Below are positions 8,684-16,775 of a stretch of 64,000 bases of DNA, one piece after another. The position numbers and the translations under genes are program-made. The notes beneath the pieces are model-generated. The model ran no database searches. It was not told the DNA's origin and was given only the letters and a program-made list of their open reading frames with translations. The DNA comes from Photobacterium alginatilyticum (GTDB taxonomy: Bacteria; Pseudomonadota; Gammaproteobacteria; Enterobacterales; Vibrionaceae). Numbering within the stretch: position 1 is the first letter of the stretch; the number at the start of each line of letters is the position of its first letter. Where the stretch lies: the NCBI RefSeq assembly GCF_009910675.1, contig NZ_RSEJ01000031.1, positions 45,652 to 109,651 of the forward strand, in the 5' to 3' direction.

Positions 8684-9021
8684 AATCACCTCTCATTAAA
8701 TTCCTGTTTTTATCATAACAGCTTCAATGTATTTCTATCCGATGGGTTTATCACAGAAAAAAACTTTATATATCTGATATATAGCATGATGACTAGTCAT
8801 GATATGAAGAAATCACGGCATCACATTTGGTGACAATGTCACCCCTTTCAGAGCCAAATGAGTAATGCATACATTTTCTAAAGTGCAAAAATGAAATTCA
8901 AGGTAATGAGTGTTTTGTTACCTATGCATGAATCCTTAACGAAGAGGCTTGTTTCACAACTGTGAGTGTTCTATCTTTATATGCATGTGAATCAATATGA
9001 TGTGATCAGAGTTGGTTTTAG
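8684..9021. other. Noncoding region containing a matS site
   Basis: There is no gene in these 338 AT-rich bases. They hold the upstream regions of the divergent yodC-like and response regulator genes and a perfect matS match at 8830-8842. Confidence 0.5.
8830..8842. promoter_or_regulatory. matS site (MatP binding)
   Basis: GTGACAATGTCAC fits the matS consensus GTGACRNYGTCAC at every position. MatP, encoded 3.6 kb away, binds such sites to organise the Ter macrodomain. Confidence 0.85.
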
Positions 9022-9420
9022 ATGAATAGATTCTTAATTATTGAAGATAATAAGTTAATGGCTGAGGTTTTATCTCAAATCATACGAAAATGTATCTCGC
9101 CGAAAGAAATCATCAAGGTGAGCAACATTGCATCAGCACAAAAACTAATTATCGATTCAAGCTATAAGATCGATGCTATTTTTCTAGATTTGAATATTGA
9201 AAAACCACTGGATGGTTTAGATCTTCTTAGCTATATCAAGCGTACCTTACCTAACATGCCTGTTGCTATTATTACCTCAGAAAATGAAACTGAAGTTGTT
9301 AAGAAGGTACTATCTCACCAGCCGAATGATTACTTGATGAAACCACTATCTGTTCAGAAGGTACAACGCAGTCTGGCAAAATTTAAAGCAAACTCAGGAA
9401 CCGTAGAGACTGGTTCATAA
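9022..9420 (+). CDS. Single-domain response regulator (receiver only)
   Basis: The 132-residue product is one CheY-like receiver domain. The acidic pocket is Glu8-Asp9, the phosphoacceptor is Asp56 in IFLDLN, the switch Thr/Ser is at 85-86 (IITSEN) and the conserved Lys is 107 in YLMKPLS. A short tail of about 15 residues follows, with no output domain. It must act by protein-protein contact, for example in motility or a phosphorelay. No histidine kinase is adjacent. The next gene encodes a PilZ protein on the other strand, so a link to motility or c-di-GMP is conceivable but not shown. Confidence 0.9.
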   Translation: MNRFLIIEDNKLMAEVLSQIIRKCISPKEIIKVSNIASAQKLIIDSSYKIDAIFLDLNIEKPLDGLDLLSYIKRTLPNMPVAIITSENETEVVKKVLSHQPNDYLMKPLSVQKVQRSLAKFKANSGTVETGS

Positions 9421-9525
9421 GCTTAGAGTGAATAGTTACACGGTCACATATTTGTTTGGCTATCTGTTATTTTTCAAAATTGGTAAGTATTAGTGATGAT
9501 AGATAATTATTTTTTGTAATAAGAC

Positions 9526-9545
9526 TAAAAGTTATAGTGCATTAG
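9526..9545 (+). repeat. 20-bp direct repeat, copy 1
   Basis: The 20-mer taaaagttatagtgcattag is found again, identical and in the same orientation, at 10450-10469. The two copies bracket the PilZ gene; the distance between starts is 924 bp. Confidence 0.8.
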
Positions 9546-9577
9546 GTTGTGAGTAGAGATGATCCCTGTTGCTTCAT

Positions 9578-10297
9578 TTACTGATAATGTTTGAATGATA
9601 ATTTTGAACCATCAAAAATCAGCTGAGCTAACAATGCTTTTGCTTGCTTCTGGCCATCAAGATCAAACAACATGCCGTAGTAATTCTGAGAGCCTGAGCG
9701 ATGCACGCTTTTTACCAATCCGGTCAATGTGAACACTTTCCCGCTCGCCGGGTTCTGAATCATAACCACAATAGCCATGTCTTCACGAAGCTGCGGGCCA
9801 TTAATATCTTGATAGAAACAGCACCCGTTTTTCGATAGATCTTTAAAGTCCACCAGCAGTTCACGTTGCGCTAGTGCTATCTTTCCTTGCAGCTTAACGT
9901 CATAGCGAGGCTCGCTGCGTAATTGTAACAGCCCCATTGTTCGTGGAAGCTCTAAAACTAATAAACGTGTTGGTTTTAGTATTGTATACATGATTTGTGT
10001 TTTGAAATTGACGATCGCTCCCTCGCCTTTCTCAGAGATAGCCTTAACGGTTAACCAGAAACCTTGATCAAAATATTCATCTATAACAGACTTACTGACT
10101 TCTGGGAGCTCAAAGAAAATCTCATCACTACTGTTACTGCCGATAAAAACCGTCTCAATTCGATATAGTCGCCCTAACGGAGTTTTTATACTGATGGTAA
10201 CCTCACTACCATGCCTCACCATAGCGATTCCCTGGTTGCCGGAAATGGTTTTTTCCCTGCTCTTGGTGGACAACAGATGCTTGTTGAGCTGATTCAA
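9578..10297 (-). CDS. PilZ-domain c-di-GMP receptor with N-terminal YcgR-like domain
   Basis: The 239-residue protein has a C-terminal PilZ domain with both c-di-GMP motifs: RSEPR at residues 127-131 (RxxxR) and DLSKNG at 153-158 ((D/N)xSxxG). Residues 25-115 form a beta-rich domain similar to the YcgR N-terminal domain. YcgR-type proteins act as flagellar brakes when bound to c-di-GMP, and some vibrio relatives affect motility and biofilm. The gene is flanked by a 20-bp direct repeat and lies tail-to-tail with the receiver protein gene. Its precise partner cannot be told from the sequence. Confidence 0.88.
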   Translation of the reverse strand: MNQLNKHLLSTKSREKTISGNQGIAMVRHGSEVTISIKTPLGRLYRIETVFIGSNSSDEIFFELPEVSKSVIDEYFDQGFWLTVKAISEKGEGAIVNFKTQIMYTILKPTRLLVLELPRTMGLLQLRSEPRYDVKLQGKIALAQRELLVDFKDLSKNGCCFYQDINGPQLREDMAIVVMIQNPASGKVFTLTGLVKSVHRSGSQNYYGMLFDLDGQKQAKALLAQLIFDGSKLSFKHYQ

Positions 10298-10623
10298 TTT
10301 CTATCCTGAAATGGTTTTATCATTGGTATCAATGGATTCTAATACCAATAGATAATATTACAAGCACCTCTGTTTTAAGCTTATTCTATATGTTGATTTC
10401 TTAACCAACACAAAACTCTCTAATAAAGTGCTATTTATTACTTTTGATTTAAAAGTTATAGTGCATTAGTTTTATAGTATATATCGCGACAAGGCTCATA
10501 TCGCAATCAAAACCGAGAGATGATTTTTATTCCCTCCCGTAGAGATGCAATCAAATGACTTGATGTAACTAACAAATCAATTAAAATGCCATCTAACTGA
10601 TTTTCAACGAACAAGCTCCAGAT
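10298..10623. other. Noncoding region with second copy of the 20-bp repeat
   Basis: There is no gene in this 326-base AT-rich region between divergent genes. It contains the second direct repeat (10450-10469) followed by a TA-rich segment (tatagtatatat) that could hold a promoter. Confidence 0.4.
10450..10469 (+). repeat. 20-bp direct repeat, copy 2
   Basis: This copy is identical to 9526-9545. Similarity does not extend beyond the 20 bases on either side. Confidence 0.8.
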
Positions 10624-10869
10624 ATGGCAATAACCATTCGAGATATCGACAAGCACTATTTCATGATTGAAGACTTGAAAGCGCTAACCAACAGTAACGT
10701 AACGACCAAAGCACTAATTAAAGGCGGCTATATGGCCGTAGAGCTGGGCAAACAATACGAAGATGAAAAAGAGCGCCGGTTAAAAGCAGAGGCTGAATTA
10801 GCAGCCCTAAGGGAAACCATTAAACAATATTTATCTAGCCAGCAAGCTTTGATCAGTGCAGTAAAATAA
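10624..10869 (+). CDS. Small unknown protein with C-terminal coiled coil
   Basis: I do not recognise this 81-residue protein. The N-terminal half contains a predicted helix and beta pattern (IRDIDKHYFMIEDLKALTNS). The second half (LGKQYEDEKERRLKAEAELAAL) is a charged heptad-like helix. No strong SD is visible before the ATG, but codon use is regular and the frame fills the space between two noncoding regions. It could be a small regulatory or adaptor protein. Confidence 0.6.
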   Translation: MAITIRDIDKHYFMIEDLKALTNSNVTTKALIKGGYMAVELGKQYEDEKERRLKAEAELAALRETIKQYLSSQQALISAVK

Positions 10870-10963
10870 CAGGTCAATAACAAAGTCTAATTTGGCAGCG
10901 TTTGGGGTTGTTACTCTCAGCTAAAAGGAAAGTAACAACCTCGCTCGGTTTACCCAGGCAGGA

Positions 10964-11446
10964 TCATTTATTTTGCTTCATCCACTCTTCGCTGACCGCA
11001 ATGGCTTCTACCATCGCTTCGACACAAACCGTATCGTCAACCTTTAATAAACAGTCAACCTTAGCCTGTTTCTCGCTATAGCCCGAAACAGTGGCTTCCA
11101 AAAGTATCCGACGATTAATATTCACCGGACGTTTGTAGCGAAGGGACAAGGCCCCTGTGGCATACCATAATGGTGTCCCCTTGCCTATTTCTCGCCCCTG
11201 TTGCTGATAGGCATAAGCGATTGCAGTACATATACAATGACAATCAATAATTGTCGCAATCACCCCACCATTGAGAAAATGCGTGGGAGCTGCCGTATGA
11301 AACGACTGAGGGACAAAATGGCACGCGGCCTTGTTCTCTGCCATCCAGTAGCTCTTGATATGTAGCCCATGGTCATTTTCAGTGCCACAACCAAAGCAAT
11401 GGTTACCAGATAGTTTATCCTGGAAGTATTCTGGGGTTGAAGCCAT
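10964..11446 (-). CDS. PaaI-type hotdog-fold thioesterase
   Basis: From ATG 11446 (AGGA seven bases upstream) the product has 160 residues. It shows the hotdog pattern of the PaaI/4HBT superfamily: the central helix segment LNGGVIATIIDCHCICTA carries the Gly-Gly and an acidic residue near the active site. The later strands (ALSLRYKRPVNINRRILLEATV) match the typical substrate-exiting sheet. An N-terminal CFGCGTEND motif could bind metal or simply be structural, and is common in this subfamily. It likely hydrolyses an acyl-CoA of unknown chain length. Confidence 0.82.
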   Translation of the reverse strand: MASTPEYFQDKLSGNHCFGCGTENDHGLHIKSYWMAENKAACHFVPQSFHTAAPTHFLNGGVIATIIDCHCICTAIAYAYQQQGREIGKGTPLWYATGALSLRYKRPVNINRRILLEATVSGYSEKQAKVDCLLKVDDTVCVEAMVEAIAVSEEWMKQNK

Positions 11447-11503
11447 CACGATATCCTATGACAGACCGATATCTTTCAGTATATACCATAGGGAATCAAC
11501 AGC

Positions 11504-11917
11504 TTACTCGCTTTGCAAATGAGTCTTTTCGACAACAAGCTCGTCAAAACCAGTCTCAGGATCCAGCTTTCGATTGAATGCTAGGTTCCCATAACTAGCC
11601 AAGCAGACTTCTGCAGTATAGGAAACTTCTGACCCATCCATTAGATGGCCGCCGTATACAGCACCATTCTTATCTGCAACAGAGATATGCAAATGTACAT
11701 GTGTCGGCGTCAATGTACCGGACAGGGTCAAAATTTCTAGTGGTCCAGCCAAACTCAATGACTGGCTTTCATCGGCAAGGCGAATATTGGCCGAGACTAA
11801 GCAGCCAACACAGCTAAGTATGGAGCCTGCCTGGATTGACTCACGTTTAACGTAATCGAAAATAGCCTCTTTGAGGTCTGCGCCTTGTGTCAAACGGAAA
11901 GCATGAGGTATGAGCAT
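11504..11917 (-). CDS. PPC (DUF296) domain protein
   Basis: The 137-residue protein consists of one PPC domain, the fold joined to AT-hooks in plants but standing alone in bacteria. Diagnostic segments are FRLTQGADLKEAIFDYVKR at the N-terminus, the GSILSCVG strand, and THVHLHISVADKNGAVYGGHL, which carries the clustered histidines that bind metal in solved bacterial structures. Its biochemical role is unknown. It stands in the same orientation as the hotdog gene, 58 bases upstream of it, so they may be cotranscribed. Confidence 0.85.
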   Translation of the reverse strand: MLIPHAFRLTQGADLKEAIFDYVKRESIQAGSILSCVGCLVSANIRLADESQSLSLAGPLEILTLSGTLTPTHVHLHISVADKNGAVYGGHLMDGSEVSYTAEVCLASYGNLAFNRKLDPETGFDELVVEKTHLQSE

Positions 11918-12004
11918 AATAAAGCCTGATCAAATACAGTGATAACCACGAAATAAAAATGGCCTCCGAGGAAGCCATTTCTTAAGAATCCCATAAAAAA
12001 TAGA

Positions 12005-12310
12005 TTAAGCGCGACGACCACGCTTTTTCGGAGAGCTTGTATGAGGAAAAACGTTATGGATACGCTGTTTCACTTTGCTTGGTACACTCTTGGAAAAAAC
12101 AAGCTTGGTTGCGAAGCGATTCCGATATACCTTTATTTTTCCGGTAAACGGTTGCTTGTGCGCAATGTCTTTACAGCCGATCAGGAATCCATGCGGAATG
12201 TTGCCCTTAGACTGAGTTAGCTCGCCATCTTCAAACTTCAGTACCATGATTGGGCGATCTTTGAAAACGAGAAAGATCACAGCAATGGCTAGTACAATGA
12301 CATATTCCAT
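12005..12310 (-). CDS. DUF3634 family protein
   Basis: The 101-residue protein begins with a transmembrane helix (MEYVIVLAIAVIFLVF) followed by a small beta-rich domain (ITVLKFEDGELTQSKGNIP-like arrangement) and a basic C-terminus (SPKKRGRRA). This matches the DUF3634 family, which in vibrios often lies near matP. Its function is unknown; it is probably an inner-membrane anchored protein with the domain in the cytoplasm. Confidence 0.8.
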   Translation of the reverse strand: MEYVIVLAIAVIFLVFKDRPIMVLKFEDGELTQSKGNIPHGFLIGCKDIAHKQPFTGKIKVYRNRFATKLVFSKSVPSKVKQRIHNVFPHTSSPKKRGRRA

Positions 12311-12401
12311 TCACTTACTCCTTTAAGCGGTTTTCTTTAAGCGTATATTAAAATCTTACATCTGGCCGTTATGCCAGTCCTAGAAAAGCAACAGACAGGT
12401 A

Positions 12402-12860
12402 TCATTCGAGATCAATATCTAACAGATCATGCAGGTCATTCTTTATGTCCAGCACCTTCTTGCTTGCCTGTTCGGTCTTATTACTTTCACTCAAGAGATA
12501 TTCGATTGTATCGGATAGCGTGCAGTCTAGCTCTCTGGATTTCTCTGCCAGTTTCTCCCAGACACGATAATCAAGATCAATGGACTTTTTACGGGTATGA
12601 ACCTGTTCGGCATTGAAATGTCGTTTCCGCTTGGCACGTATAGCCTGCTTTAGCTTCTTATCAAGGTCCGGCGACATATGCTTGCCGATCCACTTAATGA
12701 CCTTGGTAGGCTCGTGTTCTATGGCGAGTAAGTCTTGTACAGCCGCTTCGGCCTCACTGGTATCGATGTAGCAGGTGATAGCATCACCTTCCTTCCATTT
12801 CTTTACCAAGTACTTCCATTTCCAACCGGCTTCAAGGTTTTCAAGCTGCTGATATTTCAT
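12402..12860 (-). CDS. matP: Macrodomain Ter protein MatP
   Basis: At 152 residues this is the usual MatP length. The N-terminal half is the four-helix bundle (MKYQQLENLEAGWKWKYLVK is nearly invariant in the family), and residues about 85-135 carry the ribbon-helix-helix (RKKSIDLDYRVWEKLAEKSR, then TLSDTIEYLLSE). The C-terminal coiled coil allows tetramerisation. MatP binds matS sites, condenses the Ter region and links it to the divisome through ZapB. It lies next to lonH and fabA as in E. coli, and three matS sites lie in the window. Confidence 0.97.
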   Translation of the reverse strand: MKYQQLENLEAGWKWKYLVKKWKEGDAITCYIDTSEAEAAVQDLLAIEHEPTKVIKWIGKHMSPDLDKKLKQAIRAKRKRHFNAEQVHTRKKSIDLDYRVWEKLAEKSRELDCTLSDTIEYLLSESNKTEQASKKVLDIKNDLHDLLDIDLE

Positions 12861-13202
12861 ATTCGTAGGAGATTCTCAAAAAAGACTACACTTAAACTGT
12901 GACAGTGTAACTGTAGACGGGGAAAAGCTCAATTACCTATTTGATATATTACTGATTGTTTTCAGAGTGTTCCGGACCATTATCATCTTTTCTTGCAACA
13001 AATGATACAGGCGAACTCTTATCCTGCACTCTAATCTGAAGCCAGGGCGATAAAAACGAAACGGTACCGATACTGAAAAGCGACAACCCGAAAATATCGT
13101 CAATCTCTGCCTATTATGCGGCCATTGATTCCTTTATACTGCTGTCCTTTTCACAGTAACGAAATAAAGCTAAAGCCCATGCATGAAGAATCCTGGCGTA
13201 CA
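12861..13202. other. Divergent matP/lonH upstream region
   Basis: The 340 bases between divergent matP and lonH contain no gene I can support. A matS-like element lies 39 bases upstream of the matP start (see 12887-12911). Alternative upstream starts of lonH at 13116 and 13179 fall here. Confidence 0.45.
12887..12911. promoter_or_regulatory. Imperfect matS-like element and inverted repeat upstream of matP
   Basis: GTGACAGTGTAAC (12899-12911) matches the matS consensus at all but one position (A instead of C in the right arm). It overlaps an inverted repeat tacact/agtgta (12887-12909). Placed just before the matP start, it could allow autoregulation by MatP; this is inference. Confidence 0.35.
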
Positions 13203-14888
13203 ATGACTCCAGACTACTCAAAGTATCAAGCCATCTTAGAGAAATATGACGATCTAACACCAGCGAAAGCTGGTATTTTGCAAGATCGCCTTACGGATGC
13301 CGTACGCCGATTTACCTGTGTTGAATTGCAACCCCGGGTTCTTCGCATTACCGCGCCTGATAACAAGGTCTATCGCGATTACGTTATCGAATTACTGACG
13401 CAACATGACGCTCAAAACAAGCAATCCAAGGGCGGTCATCTTGATGCTAGCCCTATTGTGATCGGCGAGAATGTAACAGAACAAAGCCTCTTTGGTGCTG
13501 TCTACCCGCCGCTCGACGACAGCAAGCTAGCCAAGCAACAAATAAAACATGGGCTGGTACACCAGGCAAACAATGGCTACCTCGTCTTATCGGTTACCAG
13601 CATCCTTAGCAACCCTAGCCTGTGGCCGCGCCTCAAAAGTGTTCTGATGAATGGTAAGCTCGAGTGGCAAGCCTCATCAAACAAGACCCTGTACCCGCTT
13701 CCCGCTGCCGAGCAGCTAAACGTAAAGCTCATCCTAATCGGTGATCGTTACCTGATGGCCGAACTTGAAAATGCCGAACCGGATCTCTCCTCTGGTTTTT
13801 CAATGTACGGTGAGTTCGAACAAGATTTGGTAATTAGTGAAGAGAGCCTTCCTTTATACCTCTCTTACCTCAAAGCCATTAGCCGTAATGCGCAACTGCC
13901 AGATCTGGCCGATCATGACGCACTAACAATCCTACTCAAAACAGGGGCTCGCCACGCCGAGGACCAGACACGTGTTCCTCTGTGCCCTATCTGGCACCAG
14001 AGCCTGCTGTGTGAAGCTGCCATTGAGTCTCAGGGACAGAAGATCACCGCGCAGCACCTGGCAGACTCACTCAAGGCCCGCGAATTCCGTGAATCATATT
14101 TGCCAGAGCGTGCAATCGAAGATATTCACCATGGCCAGGTTGTTATCAACTGCCAGGGTGAAGAAATTGGCCAGGTGAACGGTCTGACCGTTGTTGAGGT
14201 ACCCGGCCACCCTTGTGCATATGGCGAGCCGGCCCGAATTTCATGTGTCGTCCATTTTGGCGACGGCGATATTTCGGACGTTGAGCGTAAAGCCGACCTT
14301 GCGGGTAACATCCATGCCAAAGGTATGATGATCATGCAGGCATTTGTCAGTACCGCGCTAGATCTAGACCAACCGCTTCCATACTCCGCTTCAATCGTGT
14401 TTGAGCAGTCTTACTGTGAGGTTGATGGCGACAGTGCCTCGCTCGCTGAGCTATGCTCATTAGTATCGGCGCTTGCTATTCAGCCAATCAACCAACAGAT
14501 TGCTGTCACAGGCGCGGTAGACCAATTTGGTCGTGTACAGGCAGTTGGCGGTATCAACGAGAAGATTGAGGGTTTCTATAAGGTGTGTGCCTTCCGCGGC
14601 CTGACAGGCAAGCAGGGTGTCATACTACCGAAAACAAACCAGAGCAATCTATGTCTCAACGATGAGGTTATCGAAGCGATCAAGGCGGGTAAATTCCACC
14701 TATGGACCGTTGAGAGCGTTGATGAGGCCTTGCCTTTGTTAACAGGTAAAGCTTTCCGAGGTGAAGAAGACGACTCTGAAACCTTACTGGCTAAGATTGC
14801 ACAGCGCATAGATCACTTCCACCATGGTGATCTTGATAGTGAAGTCAGTTGGTTAGCACGTATCCGTAACTGGTTTGTCCAGAACTGA
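13203..14888 (+). CDS. lonH: Lon-like protease LonH (YcbZ), ATPase-degenerate
   Basis: From ATG 13203 the protein has 561 residues; in-frame ATGs at 13179 and 13116 would extend it by 8 or 29. It resembles E. coli YcbZ along its length. The C-terminal S16 protease domain carries the catalytic Ser in VDGDSASLAEL and the Lys in GGINEKIEGF. The N-terminal part keeps a relic of the AAA fold (HQANNGYLVLSV) but no intact Walker A. A substrate is not established. It precedes fabA in the same direction, with 69 bases between. Confidence 0.9.
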   Translation: MTPDYSKYQAILEKYDDLTPAKAGILQDRLTDAVRRFTCVELQPRVLRITAPDNKVYRDYVIELLTQHDAQNKQSKGGHLDASPIVIGENVTEQSLFGAVYPPLDDSKLAKQQIKHGLVHQANNGYLVLSVTSILSNPSLWPRLKSVLMNGKLEWQASSNKTLYPLPAAEQLNVKLILIGDRYLMAELENAEPDLSSGFSMYGEFEQDLVISEESLPLYLSYLKAISRNAQLPDLADHDALTILLKTGARHAEDQTRVPLCPIWHQSLLCEAAIESQGQKITAQHLADSLKAREFRESYLPERAIEDIHHGQVVINCQGEEIGQVNGLTVVEVPGHPCAYGEPARISCVVHFGDGDISDVERKADLAGNIHAKGMMIMQAFVSTALDLDQPLPYSASIVFEQSYCEVDGDSASLAELCSLVSALAIQPINQQIAVTGAVDQFGRVQAVGGINEKIEGFYKVCAFRGLTGKQGVILPKTNQSNLCLNDEVIEAIKAGKFHLWTVESVDEALPLLTGKAFRGEEDDSETLLAKIAQRIDHFHHGDLDSEVSWLARIRNWFVQN

Positions 14889-14900
14889 TCCGAGTTGTTT

Positions 14901-14918
14901 GGCGTACATGTGTAAGCT
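14901..14918. promoter_or_regulatory. Candidate FabR operator upstream of fabA
   Basis: The 18-mer ggcgtacatgtgtaagct is an imperfect palindrome centred on TG, with arms GGCGTACA and TGTAAGCT. It resembles the AGCGTACA-type half sites I remember for FabR, the repressor of unsaturated fatty acid genes fabA and fabB. It lies 40 bases before the fabA start, in the promoter region. The match is from memory of the motif. Confidence 0.45.
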
Positions 14919-14957
14919 AAATTGCCTCCATACTTTTCAAGGAGCTAAATAAGTCTG

Positions 14958-15473
14958 ATGAAACGCCAGCAATCTTATAATTACGAAGAACTAGTTGCAT
15001 GTGGTAAAGGCGAACTACACGGTCCAGCTTTCCCATCTTTGCCATCTGACAACATGTTGATGATTGACCGTATCATTGAAATCACTGACGAAGGCGGTGA
15101 GCACGGAAAAGGTTTCATCCACGCTGAGTTGGATATCAACCCTGACCTTTGGTTCTTTGACTGCCACTTTAAAGGTGACCCTGTAATGCCAGGTTGCCTT
15201 GGTCTTGATGCAATGTGGCAGCTCGTTGGTTTCTTCCTTGGTTGGGCCGGTGGTGAAGGCAAAGGCCGCGCACTAGGTGTAGGCGAAGTGAAGTTCACAG
15301 GTCAAATCCTTCCAGATGCGAAGAAAGTGACTTATGACATTCAGCTTAAGCGCGTTATCAACCGTAAGCTAATCATGGGCGTTGCTGATGGCCGCGTTCT
15401 GGTAGACGGTAAAGAAATCTACGTCGCGAAAGATTTGAAAGTCGGTCTGTTCAAAGACACGTCTACTTTCTAA
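14958..15473 (+). CDS. fabA: 3-hydroxydecanoyl-[ACP] dehydratase/isomerase FabA
   Basis: The 171-residue protein is a full-length FabA. The catalytic residues are His70 (in WFFDCHFKGDP) and Asp84 (in MPGCLGLDAMWQL). It dehydrates 3-hydroxyacyl-ACP and isomerises trans-2- to cis-3-decenoyl-ACP, the branch point to unsaturated fatty acids. AAGGAGC lies upstream of the ATG. It follows lonH and is closed by a strong terminator. A palindrome in its upstream region suggests FabR control. Confidence 0.98.
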   Translation: MKRQQSYNYEELVACGKGELHGPAFPSLPSDNMLMIDRIIEITDEGGEHGKGFIHAELDINPDLWFFDCHFKGDPVMPGCLGLDAMWQLVGFFLGWAGGEGKGRALGVGEVKFTGQILPDAKKVTYDIQLKRVINRKLIMGVADGRVLVDGKEIYVAKDLKVGLFKDTSTF

Positions 15474-15489
15474 GTCAAAACTCATTGAT

Positions 15490-15516
15490 AAAAGGCCGCT
15501 CATGCGGCCTTTTTTG
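15490..15516 (+). terminator. Terminator after fabA
   Basis: A 10-bp stem aaaaggccgc/gcggcctttt with a 4-base loop is followed by further T residues. Confidence 0.9.
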
Positions 15517-15573
15517 TTACCTCGTAACGGGATTCTTTTCTACTTAACACCCCACTACTTTACAGCCCAACTA

Positions 15574-15586
15574 GTGACAGCGTCAC
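15574..15586. promoter_or_regulatory. matS site (MatP binding)
   Basis: GTGACAGCGTCAC matches GTGACRNYGTCAC at every position. It lies in the intergenic region between the fabA terminator and the GNAT gene end. Confidence 0.85.
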
Positions 15587-15722
15587 AGCCGGAGGCAAAA
15601 AAAACCACCAGCCAAATCATTAGTTTACTCATGTTGCATCAAACAGATAGCTCACTTAAAGCGGGCTAAGCCATTGAATTATTGAGTTGTATTTGTGTTA
15701 CAGTGTATCGCCCTGGCACCTA

Positions 15723-16139
15723 TCAAATCACGAGCTTATTGATATCAGATAGAACCCAGGCACTATTACGGGCATCAAAACCTATCTTCGGGTAGTACTC
15801 TTCAGCTAAAGGCGCCGCTAACAATACAATCTTACACTCAGGCTTCAGCGCTTCTTTTGTTTTCTTGATGAGATACTTCCCAATGCCCATCGATTGAACA
15901 CTTTCATCAACGGCTAAATCTGACAAATAACAGCAATAATGATAATCCGTTAGCGACCGGGCAAGACCAACCAGTTTGCCGTCTAGCCAGGCTGTCACCA
16001 TTAAACTCGCGTTATCAAGCATCCCTTTGACGATAGCCTCACTTTCAAGTGGCCTACGCTCCCCAAGCGATGTCCTACTCAGTAACTCTATAAACTCTTC
16101 AGATGTAATTGGATGATTTACTTTATAGTCAACTTCCAT
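15723..16139 (-). CDS. GNAT-family N-acetyltransferase
   Basis: The 138-residue protein has the GNAT fold: strand 4 (YCCYLSDLAVDESVQSMGIG) leads into the acetyl-CoA pyrophosphate loop QSMGIGKYL (consensus Q/RxxGxG/A), followed by LIKKTKEAL and a C-terminal YYPKIGFD motif typical of small GNATs. Its acceptor is unknown. It is transcribed alone and towards the matS site. Confidence 0.87.
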   Translation of the reverse strand: MEVDYKVNHPITSEEFIELLSRTSLGERRPLESEAIVKGMLDNASLMVTAWLDGKLVGLARSLTDYHYCCYLSDLAVDESVQSMGIGKYLIKKTKEALKPECKIVLLAAPLAEEYYPKIGFDARNSAWVLSDINKLVI

Positions 16140-16383
16140 ACTGCTTCCTCTGAATCTAACAGGTTGCTCTCTTCAGCATTTTTCGAATTGAGAGCGTATA
16201 CCTGAGTCACATATCAATCCTTGCACTTGTTCAAAGTTCTCAATAAAGCATGTGATTCAAACACAAGAGCTTTGCTCTTGGTGATTCAAGTGAAGGTGCT
16301 TTTGATTAAGGGAGTAGATGAAAAGTGAGAGAAAAAAGAATAATGAAAAACGAAATGTGATTTGTCAGAGACTTATAAAGCAA

Positions 16384-16406
16384 AAGCCCCTTCTCCTGAG
16401 GGGCTT
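16384..16406 (-). terminator. Terminator after rmf
   Basis: A 7-bp stem (aagcccc/ggggctt) with a 9-base loop; on the minus strand it is followed by TTTTG. It lies 25 bases after the rmf stop codon. Confidence 0.75.
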
Positions 16407-16430
16407 AATAAGGGTGATATGAAGGGAGTG

Positions 16431-16604
16431 TTATTTATAGAGGCCGGTCTGCCGTTCTTCTCTTGCTTCTCGCCAGCCACCAAGCCAATTAGTACGGGCA
16501 TCCGGAGATTGATACGGACATTCTTCACTGGAACGACCATTGATACCAGCTTTATAGCCTTGAGCCTGTGCGCGTTCCAAACGATCCCGCTTTTGTCTCT
16601 TCAT
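16431..16604 (-). CDS. rmf: Ribosome modulation factor RMF
   Basis: A 57-residue frame starts MKRQKRDRLERAQAQGYKAG and ends REERQTGLYK; this is RMF, which dimerises 70S ribosomes into inactive 100S particles in stationary phase. Typical parts are the basic N-terminus, the QGYKAGINGRS turn, the CPY segment and the NWLGGWREAR helix. AGGA lies eight bases before the ATG. It stands in the same neighbourhood as in E. coli, near fabA and the uup/rlmKL operon. Confidence 0.97.
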   Translation of the reverse strand: MKRQKRDRLERAQAQGYKAGINGRSSEECPYQSPDARTNWLGGWREAREERQTGLYK

Positions 16605-16775
16605 AGTGCGATCCTCATCCTTATCAGAGTTTCTTTCATTACAGTTTCATAATGATGGAGTTTTTGTGACTCCACTTATAAGAATTAGCCAAACAGAACT
16701 ATTGATCAACCCCAGATACAATTCAGGCTCACAAATTGTGAGCCTGAGTAAAAAATAAGCAATTTTAACAAAAAA

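Noticed and set aside
9433..9455. Possible matS near agttacacggtcac
   Set aside because: The left arm differs from GTGAC and the central bases do not fit the R-N-Y rule.
12764..12776. matS-like palindrome gtgatagcatcac inside matP
   Set aside because: It has two mismatches to the consensus in the key positions, so I do not call it a MatP site.
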